Source: an uncultured Clostridia bacterium (GTDB taxonomy: Bacteria > Bacillota > Clostridia > Christensenellales > Aristaeellaceae). From it: a DNA stretch of 12,608 nucleotides. A model generated the notes under the pieces. It searched no databases, was not told the origin of the DNA, and saw nothing but the letters and a program-made list of their open reading frames with translations. Both the position numbers and the translations under genes were made by a program. This document shows positions 1 to 7,624 of this stretch, one piece after another. Numbering within the stretch: position 1 is the first letter of the stretch; every line of letters starts with the position of its first letter. The stretch covers positions 1-12,608 of the forward strand of contig CALCTW010000067.1 of assembly GCA_937907055.1 (NCBI GenBank). The letters are read 5' to 3'.

Positions 1-306
1 CCCGACTACGCCGACCCCATGACCTACATGGGCATGTGGATCACCGACAACTCCAACAACTATGGTTTCTGGAGCAATGCTGAATACGACGCCATCATCG
101 CTGACTGCACCACCGGTGCTTATGTCACCGACTATGACGCCCGTTGGGCTGCTCTGTATCAGGCTGAAGCGCTGGTGATGAACGAGGCGGTCATCGCTCC
201 TCTGTACACCAAGGCCAATGCCAACCTGATGGCTGCCGGCGTTGAGGGCGTGGAATTCCATCCTGTTGCCCTGAACCGCGTGTATAAGAACGCTGTCATC
301 AAGTAA
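1..306 (+). CDS. Oligopeptide ABC transporter substrate-binding protein, C-terminal part
   Basis: This is the last 101 residues of an extracellular solute-binding protein family 5 (SBP_bac_5) lipoprotein; the beginning lies outside the window. It is open in frame 1 from the first base and ends in TAA. The visible part has the usual C-terminal pattern of the family: a segment about a bound or partner residue set (MGMWITDNSNNYGFWSN), the Y-D helix start 'AEYDAIIADC', a helix with 'RWAALYQAEALVMNEAVIAP', then 'LYTKANANLM' and a final 'FHPVALNRVYKNAVIK'. Proteins of this family capture peptides outside the cell and deliver them to the OppBC permease. The permease and ATPase genes follow directly, which supports a peptide rather than nickel or sugar role, although the ligand cannot be read from this fragment. 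Confidence 0.9.
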   Translation, partial: PDYADPMTYMGMWITDNSNNYGFWSNAEYDAIIADCTTGAYVTDYDARWAALYQAEALVMNEAVIAPLYTKANANLMAAGVEGVEFHPVALNRVYKNAVIK

Positions 307-322
307 TTTTTGATCCTTATCG

Positions 323-358
323 GGGCAGAGCAGTCCTGCGCGATTGCTCTGCCCTTTC
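323..358 (+). terminator. Intercistronic hairpin / partial terminator after the binding-protein gene
   Basis: A perfect 10-bp inverted repeat (GGGCAGAGCA at 323-332 and TGCTCTGCCC at 345-354, 12-nt loop) lies 16 bases after the stop codon and is followed by only TTTCCCTT. The weak T-run suggests a leaky terminator or a 3'-end stabiliser. Such hairpins between a binding-protein gene and its permease genes commonly let the binding protein be made in excess, so that role is inferred here. Confidence 0.65.
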
Positions 359-405
359 CCTTGTATATTGAAGTGATAGATTGAAGAAAAAAGGTTGACG
401 AGCAT

Positions 406-1353
406 ATGGCGAAATATGTCCTGAAGCGTATCGGCATGGCGCTGCTTACGCTGCTGATCATCGTCTTTCTCCTGTTTGTGCTGGTGCGTATCATGCCGGG
501 CAATCCGTTCCCTTCGGAACGTATGAACGCGCAGCAGATCGCGAATAAACGCGCTGAAATGGGCTTGAATGATCCCATCCTGGTGCAGTTCTGGAACTAC
601 ATTGTGAAGCTGTTCCAGGGCGACTTTGGCAAGGGTTCTTCCCTGTACAACGGCGCGCCCATCAATACGGTGCTTTTTGCCTGCATCGAGAATTCCTTCA
701 GGATCGGCGGCATGGCTGTGCTGCTGGGCACTGTGGTCGGGTTGCTGCTGGGGATCTGCGCCGCTCTGAAGCGCGGCACCTTCCTGGACGGCTTCTGCAC
801 TGTGGTGTCCATTCTGGGCGTGTGCGTGCCCTCCTATGTGTTCCTGATCTTCCTGCAGTATAATCTGGCATACAAGGTGACGCTGCTGCCTTATTTCTTC
901 AGTGAAAAGATGTTTTTCCAGTCATCGGTGATCCCGGTGGTGTCGATGAGCCTTTTCACCATGTCCACCATTGCCCGTTTTACCCGCAATGAGATGGTGG
1001 AGGTCATTGACAGTGATTATGTGCGTCTGGCGGAGTCCAAGGGCATCTACGGCGGCCGTCTTGTGCGCCGTCATGTGCTGCGCAACGCGCTCATCCCCAT
1101 CGTAACGGTGCTGGCGCCGCTGATCGTGGATCTTCTGACCGGCGCGCTGGTCGTAGAAAAGATCTACGGTATCAACGGTATCGGTAAGCTGATGGTGGAT
1201 TCCATCGCCGGTGAGGGCGTGGACTATAACTATGTGCTCGCGCTGGGCATTCTGTATTCATCGCTTTATATCGGCTTTATGCTGCTTGTCGACCTGGTGT
1301 ACGGCATTCTGGATCCGCGCATCCGTGTTGCCAAAAAGGGAGGTGAGAGCTGA
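406..1353 (+). CDS. oppB: Oligopeptide ABC transporter permease OppB/DppB type
   Basis: A 315-residue integral membrane subunit of a peptide importer. It has the family layout: a first membrane helix at residues about 9-29 followed by 'RIMPGNPF', an external stretch (about 35-95) with the conserved 'DPILVQFWNYI..LFQGDFG' pattern, then five hydrophobic segments from about 100 to 300. The cytoplasmic EAA loop that docks on the ATPases is at about 204-232 (DYVRLAESKG then RRHVLRNALIP). The C-terminus 'LVDLVYGILDPRIR' is typical of the family. ATG at 406 is preceded by a purine-rich AAGAAAAAAGG at a somewhat long spacing. Its stop overlaps the start of oppC (TGATG), indicating translational coupling. 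The length matches the usual 305-330 residues. Confidence 0.93.
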   Translation: MAKYVLKRIGMALLTLLIIVFLLFVLVRIMPGNPFPSERMNAQQIANKRAEMGLNDPILVQFWNYIVKLFQGDFGKGSSLYNGAPINTVLFACIENSFRIGGMAVLLGTVVGLLLGICAALKRGTFLDGFCTVVSILGVCVPSYVFLIFLQYNLAYKVTLLPYFFSEKMFFQSSVIPVVSMSLFTMSTIARFTRNEMVEVIDSDYVRLAESKGIYGGRLVRRHVLRNALIPIVTVLAPLIVDLLTGALVVEKIYGINGIGKLMVDSIAGEGVDYNYVLALGILYSSLYIGFMLLVDLVYGILDPRIRVAKKGGES

Positions 1354-2393
1354 TGGGCAAGAAGAAAGTGACGGTCCCGGCAGAAAAGGAAGCGTATGTA
1401 CCTGTCGCCGGTGACTTTGAAATGCTGGTGCAGGATGATATCCGCACGGATACCAACTTTGCTTCTCAGGGCTACTGGAAGGGCGTGTTTGTGCATTTCT
1501 TCCGCAACAAGCGCGCTGTGGTGGGCCTTGTGATCGTGCTTGTGCTGATCCTGCTGGCCATTCTGGGCCCCATACTTTCCGGCTATGACTATGATGAGAT
1601 CATCAAGGCACCCAATGCCAAGGGCAAGATGCGCCCGGTGACCGGTGTCGAGCCCCGTATCCCCGTTCTGCATGTGCTCCTTACCGGCGAGCTCTATGAT
1701 GACAACGTGGCGGACAAGACTTTCCTGTTCGGCACGGACGATGTGGGCCGTGACCTGTGGACCCGTACCTGGTACGGCGCGCGCGTGTCGCTGCTCATCG
1801 CGTTCATCACCATTATCATCGATATGATCATCGGTATGAGCTACGGCCTCATTTCCGGTTATTTCGGCGGAAAGGCCGATATCTTCATGCAGCGTTTTGT
1901 GGAGATCGCGAACTCCATTCCGCGTCTGGTCATCGTGTCCGTGCTGGCCATCTTCATGCCAAAGGGCATCGGTCTGGTCATCGTGGCGCTGCTGCTGACG
2001 GAGTGGATCGGTATGAGCAAGATCGCCCGTGCCGAGATGCTGAAGATGAAGGAGCAGGAGTATGTGCTGGCCAGCCGCACCCTCGGCGCGGGCAACGGCC
2101 ACATCATCTTTAAGGAGATCCTGCCCAACACCATCGGGCCGATCATCACGCAGGTGATGTTCTCCATCCCCACCGCCATTTTCACCGAAGCTTTCCTGAG
2201 CTTCGTGGGCGTGGGTATCGTGCTGCCCCAGTGCTCCATCGGTACCCTGATCGAGGACGGCTTTAACAACATCACGACCCTGCCGTATCAGATCCTGCCG
2301 CCGATCATCGTGCTGGCGCTGCTGATGCTGGGCTTCAACTTTATCGGCGATGGTCTGCGCGAAGCGCTGGCTCCCAAGCTGGAAGACATGTAA
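1353..2393 (+). CDS. oppC: Oligopeptide ABC transporter permease OppC type
   Basis: A 346-residue partner permease of OppB. It has a cytoplasmic N-terminal tail of about 50 residues, the 'HFFRNKRAVVGLVIV' entry to the first membrane helix (about 55-76), a long external insertion (about 77-125), then the hallmark 'FGTDDVGRDLWTRTWYGARV' at 126-145. The EAA loop is at about 236-259 (EYVLASRTLGAG to ILPN) and the family C-terminus 'IGDGLREALAPKL' is present. The long insertion before the FGTD motif is a feature of Firmicute OppC/AmiD rather than short DppC proteins. A GGGAGGTGAGAGC ribosome binding site lies just upstream and the start overlaps the oppB stop by one base. Confidence 0.93.
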   Translation: MGKKKVTVPAEKEAYVPVAGDFEMLVQDDIRTDTNFASQGYWKGVFVHFFRNKRAVVGLVIVLVLILLAILGPILSGYDYDEIIKAPNAKGKMRPVTGVEPRIPVLHVLLTGELYDDNVADKTFLFGTDDVGRDLWTRTWYGARVSLLIAFITIIIDMIIGMSYGLISGYFGGKADIFMQRFVEIANSIPRLVIVSVLAIFMPKGIGLVIVALLLTEWIGMSKIARAEMLKMKEQEYVLASRTLGAGNGHIIFKEILPNTIGPIITQVMFSIPTAIFTEAFLSFVGVGIVLPQCSIGTLIEDGFNNITTLPYQILPPIIVLALLMLGFNFIGDGLREALAPKLEDM

Positions 2394-2412
2394 GGAAGGA
2401 GGCATATCCGTT

Positions 2413-3492
2413 ATGGCAAACAAGACCATTTTAAAGATCAACAATCTGGATATCTCCTTCCGCACCAATGCCGGTGTGGTACACGCCATCCGCGGCGTGA
2501 ACCTGGATTTGCAAAAGGGCGAGACAGTCGCCATCGTGGGCGAGTCCGGCTCCGGCAAATCCGTGACCATGAAGGCGGCTGTGGGTCTGCTGGATCAGAA
2601 CGCGACCGTGAACAGCGGTGAGATCCTGTATACCTATGAAGATAAGAACGGCGAAGAAGTGACTGTTGACCTGCTGAAGCTGAGCAAGAGGGAACTGCGC
2701 ACCGGCTACAACGGCCAGCGGCTGGCAATGGTGTTTCAGGACCCCATGACCAGTCTGGATCCCACCATGCCCATCGGCAAGCAGATCATGGAGGGCATGA
2801 TCCTGCATAAGGGCATGAACCGGCAGGACGCGCGTGCGCGCGCCATCGAGCTTCTGGAGCTGGTGGGCATCACCGACGCGGAAAAGCGCTTCAAGCATTA
2901 TCCGCACCAGCTGTCCGGCGGTATGCGTCAGCGCGTGGTCATCGCCATCGCGCTGTCCGCGGATCCGGATATCCTGATCTGCGATGAACCCACGACGGCG
3001 CTGGATGTGACCATTCAGGCCCGTATTCTGGAACTGATCAAGGATATCCAGAAGAAAATGGGACTGTCCGTCATTTATATCACCCACGACCTGGGTGTGG
3101 TGGCCAAGGTGGCCGATTATGTGAACGTCATGTACGCGGGCAAGATCGTGGAAGTGGGCAATGTGGAGGAGATCTTCTACGAGCCCAAACACCCCTATAC
3201 ATGGGGCCTGCTCTCTGCCATGCCGGATCTGGATACGGATGACGACCGTCTGTATTCCATCCCCGGCAGTCCGCCGAACCTGCTGCATGAGCCCAAGGGC
3301 GATGCCTTTGCCGCCCGTAACCAGTTCGCGCTGGTCATTGATAAGAAGGCTGAGCCGCCCATGTTCTGGATCTCCGAAACGCACGGCGCCGCGACTTGGC
3401 TGCTGTATCCCGATGCCCCGAAGATCGAAATGCCCGTTGAACTGAAAGAACGCCTGGAGCGCGCGAGAAAAGAGGCGAGCAAGTACTTATGA
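2413..3492 (+). CDS. oppD: Oligopeptide ABC transporter ATP-binding protein OppD/AmiE type
   Basis: A 359-residue nucleotide-binding subunit. The ATG at 2413 is chosen because AGGAGG ends 10 bases before it; an in-frame ATG at 2350 would overlap the end of oppC with non-conserved sequence. Walker A is GESGSGKS (43-50), the Q-loop is FQD (108-110), the signature is LSGGM (167-171), Walker B is ILICDEP (187-193) and the H-loop histidine is 225. The C-terminal oligopeptide-transporter extension is present (HPYTWGLLSAMP from about 260). The cysteines that many OppD/DppD proteins carry in this extension are all absent; the equivalent stretch reads 'KGDAFAARNQFALVID' and 'THGAATWLL', a variant I recall from AmiE/OppD of lactic acid bacteria. 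The stop overlaps the oppF start (ATGA). Confidence 0.93.
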   Translation: MANKTILKINNLDISFRTNAGVVHAIRGVNLDLQKGETVAIVGESGSGKSVTMKAAVGLLDQNATVNSGEILYTYEDKNGEEVTVDLLKLSKRELRTGYNGQRLAMVFQDPMTSLDPTMPIGKQIMEGMILHKGMNRQDARARAIELLELVGITDAEKRFKHYPHQLSGGMRQRVVIAIALSADPDILICDEPTTALDVTIQARILELIKDIQKKMGLSVIYITHDLGVVAKVADYVNVMYAGKIVEVGNVEEIFYEPKHPYTWGLLSAMPDLDTDDDRLYSIPGSPPNLLHEPKGDAFAARNQFALVIDKKAEPPMFWISETHGAATWLLYPDAPKIEMPVELKERLERARKEASKYL

Positions 3493-4409
3493 GTGAACCG
3501 CTTTTGAAGGTGGAAAACCTGAAGCAACATTTCCCGGTATCCCGCTCGTATGTGGTCAAGGCGGTCAACGGTGTGTCTTTTTAGATCTATCCCGGCGAGA
3601 CCTACGGTCTGGTGGGTGAGTCCGGCTCCGGCAAGACCACGATCGGGCGCAGCATCATCCGTCTGTACAACCCTACGGAGGGCACCGTTACCTTTAACGG
3701 CAGGACGATCTCCGGCAGGCTGGACAAGGAAACCAACCGGATGCTGCGCAGTGATATGCAGATGATCTTTCAGGATCCCATGGCTTCGCTGAACCCCCGC
3801 AAGAAGGTGGGCGATATCATCGGTGAGGGCATCGATATCCACAAGCGCGCCCACAGCAAGCAGGAGCGCGAGGAAATGATCAGCGCCATGCTGCGCAAGG
3901 TGGGTCTGTCCCCGGAGCACGCGGAGCGTTATCCGCATCAGTTCTCCGGCGGCCAGCGTCAGCGTGTGGGCATTGCCCGCGCGCTGGTGATGAACCCCAA
4001 GCTCATCATCGCTGACGAGTGCATCTCCGCGCTGGATGTGTCCATTCAGGCGCAGGTGGTGAACCTGATGAAGGATATTCAGGATGAAACGCGGTGCGCC
4101 TATCTGTTCATCGCGCATGACCTGAGCATGGTGAAGTATATTTCCGATCGTATCGGCGTGCTGCATCTGGGCTACATGGTGGAGAGTGGTACGAAGGAAG
4201 AGATCTTCTCCAATCCCATCCATCCCTACACCAAGAGCCTGATCTCCGCCATTCCCCATCCCAATCCGGTGGTGGAAAAGCAGCGCACCGCCATCACCTA
4301 TGACTACGCTTCCAGCGGCATCGATTACGCGCAGGGAACGGAGCATCTGGTGAACGGCACGCATAAGGTGCTGGCCACGGATGAGGAGTTTGAGGCGTGG
4401 ACACGCTGA
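3489..4409 (+). CDS. oppF: Oligopeptide ABC transporter ATP-binding protein OppF/AmiF type with an in-frame TAG at codon 32
   Basis: The second nucleotide-binding subunit. The start is ATG 3489, overlapping the oppD stop as ATGA. Codons 1-31 encode a normal family N-terminus (MSEPLLKVENLKQHFPV to AVNGVSF), codon 32 is TAG (3582-3584), and the same frame goes on with IYPGETYGLVGESGSGKTT to TGA at 4407-4409, giving 306 codons, the normal length. Walker A is GESGSGKT (43-50), the signature FSGGQ (152-156), Walker B LIIADE (172-177) and the H-loop histidine 210. The only start after the TAG is a GTG at 3612, exactly at Walker A, which would lose the first two strands and could not make a working ATPase. 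Residues D, E, K or Q are usual at position 32 in this family. Either TAG is translated, or the gene is freshly broken, or there is a sequence error. Confidence 0.88.
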
Positions 4410-4434
4410 TAAGCGCTGATCACTGAACGCGTAT

Positions 4435-4483
4435 AAAAAACGAAGGACATAAGAGGGATTTCCTCCTGTGTCCTTTGTTTTTT
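4435..4483 (+). terminator. Intrinsic terminator of the opp operon
   Basis: A 15-bp stem with one G-U pair (AAAAAACGAAGGACA at 4435-4449 against TGTCCTTTGTTTTTT at 4469-4483), capped by an inner GAGG/CCTC pair, ends in a run of six T. It lies 26 bases after the oppF stop. The A-run on the 5' side means it may also work for the opposite strand. Confidence 0.9.
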
Positions 4484-4511
4484 GTATGGAGGTGAATCAA
4501 TGAGCGCTGAT

Positions 4512-4558
4512 GAAAATGAAAACGCCCCCTGAAACCGGGAAAAGGCATCAGGGGGGCG
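4512..4558 (-). terminator. Intrinsic terminator of the amino-acid transporter operon
   Basis: CGCCCCCTGA (4523-4532) pairs with TCAGGGGGGCG (4548-4558), with one bulged G. Read on the minus strand, the GC-rich stem is followed by GTTTTCATTTTC. It lies 44 bases beyond the stop of the ATPase gene, as expected for a rho-independent terminator, and faces the opp terminator. Confidence 0.8.
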
Positions 4559-4601
4559 CTGAAAACGGAGAAACGGAGAAGACGCGTGACCGGCAGGATG
4601 A

Positions 4602-5687
4602 TCACAGCATGAGGGTGACCTGATTGCTGTACACGCCTTCATCGATCGCCTGCCAGTGTATATCGCGGCCGAAGCCGCTGACCAGCTTCCATGCCAGATG
4701 ATTGTCGGTCTGCTCCGGCCGGAAGGCGGTGCCGCTGTACTTTACGATCACGCCGATTTCGTTCTTCTCTTCGGAGTATTCGCAGACGAAGGAAAGGGAA
4801 CGCTTGCAGGTATGGACGGCGAGGATCTGCACGGCCAGCTCCTCAAAGACAGCGTGGAGACGCCACAGAAGGCTGCCGGAGATCTGATTTTTCATGGCGT
4901 ATTCATCGATCAGCGCCGTCATGGCAGGCAGATCGCAGATACCTTCCTGTATGCTCAGCTCCAGCACCTTCAGGCGGCGGATGAAACGCCGGGTGTTTTC
5001 CTTCTGCGGATGATCAAAGATCTGTTCGGGCGTGCCTTCCTCATATATGCCGCCCTGATCCATATAGAACACACGGTTCGCGATCTCGCGGGCAAAGCGC
5101 ATTTCGTGGGTGACCACCATCATGGTCATGCCTTCAGCCGCCAGTTCGCGGATGACCCGCTGTACTTCGCCCACCATGGTAGGATCCAGGGCGCTGGTCG
5201 GTTCATCAAAGAGGATGATCTCCGGCTCCATCGCCATGGCGCGGGCAATGGCCACACGCTGCTTCTGACCGCCGGAAAGCTGATCCGGATAATTCAGATA
5301 CTTGTCCGAGAGGCCAACGAGGCGTAGCAGCTCCATGCCTTTGTCGTAAGCCTGCTGCCTGCTCTTGCCCAACAGATCCATGGGGGCCATCATGATATTC
5401 TCGATGACTGTGAGATGCTCAAAAAGATTGAAGGACTGGAATACCATGCCCATCTTCCGGCGCACAAGATCAAGACGGCAGCCTTTTTGGGTGATATCCT
5501 GACCATCCAGGATGATGCGGCCTGATGTGGGGGTGTCCAGCATATTGATGCAGCGGATGAGTGTGGATTTGCCGGTGCCGGACGGGCCGATGACCGAGAT
5601 GACATCGCCCTTATGGATGGTGATGTTTACATCCTTCAGGGGCGTGGCATTGGGGTATACCTTTTTCAGATGCTCGATGGTGATCAT
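4602..5687 (-). CDS. Amino-acid ABC transporter ATP-binding protein (GlnQ type) with extra C-terminal domain
   Basis: A 361-residue protein. Residues 1-240 are a standard polar-amino-acid importer ATPase: Walker A GPSGTGKS (34-41), 'FQSFNLFEHLTV' Q-loop (83-94), signature LSGGQ (137-141), Walker B IILFDEP (157-163) and H-loop histidine 194. GlnQ-type proteins usually end near 240-250; this one has about 120 more residues. In that tail, 'LWRLHAVFEELAVQIL' (274-289) followed by alternating strands ('LSFVCEYSEEKNEIGVIVKYSG') recalls the N-box helix and sheet of RsbW-like GHKL ATPases, but the asparagine of the N-box and the DxG motif are not evident, so any nucleotide site is degenerate. The start at 5687 is chosen because it overlaps the upstream stop as ATGA and has GGGGGTG upstream; an earlier ATG at 5780 lies inside the permease gene. 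It energises the fused permease encoded just upstream. Confidence 0.92.
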   Translation of the reverse strand: MITIEHLKKVYPNATPLKDVNITIHKGDVISVIGPSGTGKSTLIRCINMLDTPTSGRIILDGQDITQKGCRLDLVRRKMGMVFQSFNLFEHLTVIENIMMAPMDLLGKSRQQAYDKGMELLRLVGLSDKYLNYPDQLSGGQKQRVAIARAMAMEPEIILFDEPTSALDPTMVGEVQRVIRELAAEGMTMMVVTHEMRFAREIANRVFYMDQGGIYEEGTPEQIFDHPQKENTRRFIRRLKVLELSIQEGICDLPAMTALIDEYAMKNQISGSLLWRLHAVFEELAVQILAVHTCKRSLSFVCEYSEEKNEIGVIVKYSGTAFRPEQTDNHLAWKLVSGFGRDIHWQAIDEGVYSNQVTLML

Positions 5688-7228
5688 GATTGCTTCACCC
5701 CCTTCAGAATGTGCTTTACGCTGCGGCGTTTGGGATCGAGACGGATCTCGATGCGGTTGATGATGAGGGTGAGCAGCCATGTGAGCACGACATAGATGAT
5801 CGCGGTGGTGATGATGGGGAAGAAGGCCTCGAACGTGCGGCTGCGGACGATATCACTCATCTTTGTCAGATCCTGCACGGCGATATAGCCTACGACCGCG
5901 GTGCCCTTGACCAGCGCGATCAATTCGCTGCGGTAGGATGGAATGAAGAAACGGGCAGCCTGGGGGAGGATGATCTTGAAGAAGGTATCCTGCCTGTTAT
6001 AGCCCAGCGCGTAGGCGGCCTCTGTCTGGCCGTAGCCCACAGCGCTCACCCCCGTCTTGATCATGCCGTACATGGCCGCGGCAAAGGTGAGTGTGAAGGC
6101 CACCACGGAGACGAGCGTGCCGCTGATCTCTACCCGGCCGAATACGATGTAATACAGCACCATCAGGAATACGATGACGGGCATGCGCTCCAGCAGGGAA
6201 AAGACCGCTTCGATGCACCTTGGCACCCACGGCCTGCAGGAACGGCACAGCATAAAGATGGCAAACCCGAGCAGCGTGCCAAGCAGGGCGGACAGTACAG
6301 TGATCAGCAGGGTGTTGCCGATGCCCTCCGCGAACATTTTCCAACGGTTTTCTCTGATGAAGGTTTTTTGGAAACTATGGGCGATCCTTTCAAAGAAACC
6401 CGGAGCGGCATTGTCCGGAACATAATCCGGATCCCGGACGATGATCACGGTGCTGCTGGTGTAATAGGACTTTGAAAAATCAATGGACGCGGCGCGCTCC
6501 TCCGTGATGCCGAGGCCGCTGCCGATCATATCAGCTTTGCCGGAAATGAGCGAGGGAATCAGCGATTCAAAATTAACGGAGGTGATCTCGATCCGGTAAC
6601 CCATGATGCGAGCGGCGTGTAACATCATATCCAGATCATAGCCCAGCAGAGCACCGCCCTCGCCAATGTAGGAAATGGGTTCGTAGGTGGTATCCACCCA
6701 GTAGCGCAGCGTGCCGTTGACGGCTTCCCAATCCTGATCGATCAGTTTTTTCACACTATCATCCGCGCCGGTCCACTTTTCTTCCAGCGCGTCAAGCGTT
6801 CCGTCCTGCTTCAACTGCTCCAGCGCCTGATCGAAGGGCGCGACAAGCGGACTGCCCTTCCGGAAGCCGATGCCGAAATGGCTGACATCCAGTTCATCCG
6901 GCAGGAGCATCAGTTCCGGGTTCATGCTGCAGAAAATCCGGGCCACGGGCTTATCCATGACCGCCGCGCTTACTTTGCCTGTCTTGACGGCTTCGACCAT
7001 ATCCGCGGTGGAGGTGTAGTGATGGACGGTGAAGCTGCCGCGCAGCACTTCATTCGCCTCCAGCAGCTGATCCGAGATCGTGCCGTCCTGAACGGCAATG
7101 ACCTTGCCCTTCAGATCCTCCAGCCGCCGGATCTCCGCTTTATTTGTGCTTTCTGCCGCGGCGGGCAGCACCATCAGCATCATCATTATGAGGATGATCA
7201 GACAGGTGATCCATTTTCTGCGATTCAT
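5684..7228 (-). CDS. Amino-acid ABC transporter binding-protein/permease fusion with reversed lobe order
   Basis: A 514-residue protein. Residues 1-25 are a signal peptide ending in PAAAES. Residues about 35-153 match the second lobe of a family 3 amino-acid binding protein (RLEDLKGKVIAVQDGT, then SAAVMDKPVA, FGIGFRKGSP and a closing LEQLKQDGTLDALEEKW). Residues about 170-265 match the first lobe (GTLRYWVDTTYEPISYI, LGYDLDMM, GSGLGITEERAASIDFS). The permease follows (about 298-495), with 'GIGNTLLITVLSALLG' and the EAA loop at 403-430 (EAAYALGY to ILPQAARFFIP). Asp92 and Arg245 occupy positions that in this family hold the ligand amino and carboxyl groups, so the two halves probably form one site. 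ATG 7228 has AGGAAGGAAAC upstream and begins the signal peptide; the earlier in-frame ATG at 7405 lies beyond the promoter. It forms one operon with the ATPase gene (ATGA overlap). Substrate probably a polar amino acid; not determined. Confidence 0.92.
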   Translation of the reverse strand: MNRRKWITCLIILIMMMLMVLPAAAESTNKAEIRRLEDLKGKVIAVQDGTISDQLLEANEVLRGSFTVHHYTSTADMVEAVKTGKVSAAVMDKPVARIFCSMNPELMLLPDELDVSHFGIGFRKGSPLVAPFDQALEQLKQDGTLDALEEKWTGADDSVKKLIDQDWEAVNGTLRYWVDTTYEPISYIGEGGALLGYDLDMMLHAARIMGYRIEITSVNFESLIPSLISGKADMIGSGLGITEERAASIDFSKSYYTSSTVIIVRDPDYVPDNAAPGFFERIAHSFQKTFIRENRWKMFAEGIGNTLLITVLSALLGTLLGFAIFMLCRSCRPWVPRCIEAVFSLLERMPVIVFLMVLYYIVFGRVEISGTLVSVVAFTLTFAAAMYGMIKTGVSAVGYGQTEAAYALGYNRQDTFFKIILPQAARFFIPSYRSELIALVKGTAVVGYIAVQDLTKMSDIVRSRTFEAFFPIITTAIIYVVLTWLLTLIINRIEIRLDPKRRSVKHILKGVKQS

Positions 7229-7303
7229 GTGACCGTTTCCTTCCTGTGGGCTTGGGATACGTGCCTGCGAGACAGGCAGTGGGTGTGAGATTGACTTTTG
7301 TAT

Positions 7304-7309
7304 ATTATA
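7304..7309 (-). promoter_or_regulatory. Extended -10 promoter of the amino-acid transporter operon
   Basis: On the minus strand the sequence reads TGCTATAAT, a consensus -10 (7304-7309) with the TGn extension. No good -35 is found at 17 bp, which is tolerable with an extended -10. The start would lie near 7297, giving a leader of about 70 bases that contains a 6-bp hairpin (TGCCTG 7262-7267 / CAGGCA 7273-7278). Confidence 0.65.
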
Positions 7310-7450
7310 GCACGATGGCGGAGGGAATGGAATGGGGGAGGGAGGGTGTTTATCTGAAACGACAGTATTTTGTAGTGCCGAAAAGTATGAAAGGGTTTGA
7401 AGCATGAGGATTCATTCACCACCCCGTTGATCCTGAGAACTTTGATGGAA

Positions 7451-7516
7451 AAGCGCGCGGTTGTGCTGATGTCATTCAGCCGGCCATCGCTATGGGAGAA
7501 TACTGACCGCGCGCTT
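7451..7516. repeat. Imperfect cruciform: 11-bp inverted repeat enclosing two small hairpins
   Basis: AAGCGCGCGGT (7451-7461) pairs perfectly with ACCGCGCGCTT (7506-7516). Inside are GCTGA/TCAGC (7465-7469 / 7476-7480) and CCAT/ATGG (7484-7487 / 7492-7495), so the 66 bases can fold as a three-way junction. On the minus strand it is followed by TTTTCC, so it could act as a terminator in that direction, but no gene was found that it would end. It lies in the 396-base region between the divergent promoters; the rest of that region holds only the two promoters and no open frame that I can support. Confidence 0.5.
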
Positions 7517-7557
7517 GTCAACAAATCATATTTTTACACATTTGATCGGTCAATTAC

Positions 7558-7587
7558 TTGATTCCGGACGACATTTGATATTATAAT
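7558..7587 (+). promoter_or_regulatory. Promoter of the SH3b protein gene
   Basis: TTGATT (7558-7563) and a perfect TATAAT (7582-7587) are separated by 18 bp. The start would be near 7594, about 30 bases before ATG 7625, whose ribosome binding site is the GCGAGGCG stretch at 7609-7616. Confidence 0.75.
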
Positions 7588-7624
7588 AGTCAGTGAAAAG
7601 GCGATAAAGCGAGGCGATGATACC

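Noticed and set aside
3489..3611. Programmed frameshift as an explanation of the oppF interruption.
   Set aside because: The reading frame before and after the TAG is the same, so no shift in frame is needed; only reading of the TAG is.
4500..4532. A 10-codon frame MSADENENAP with a very good GGAGGTG ribosome binding site.
   Set aside because: It lies after the opp terminator and runs into the minus-strand terminator hairpin. The peptide is too short to judge and no promoter is seen, so the ribosome binding site match is probably chance.
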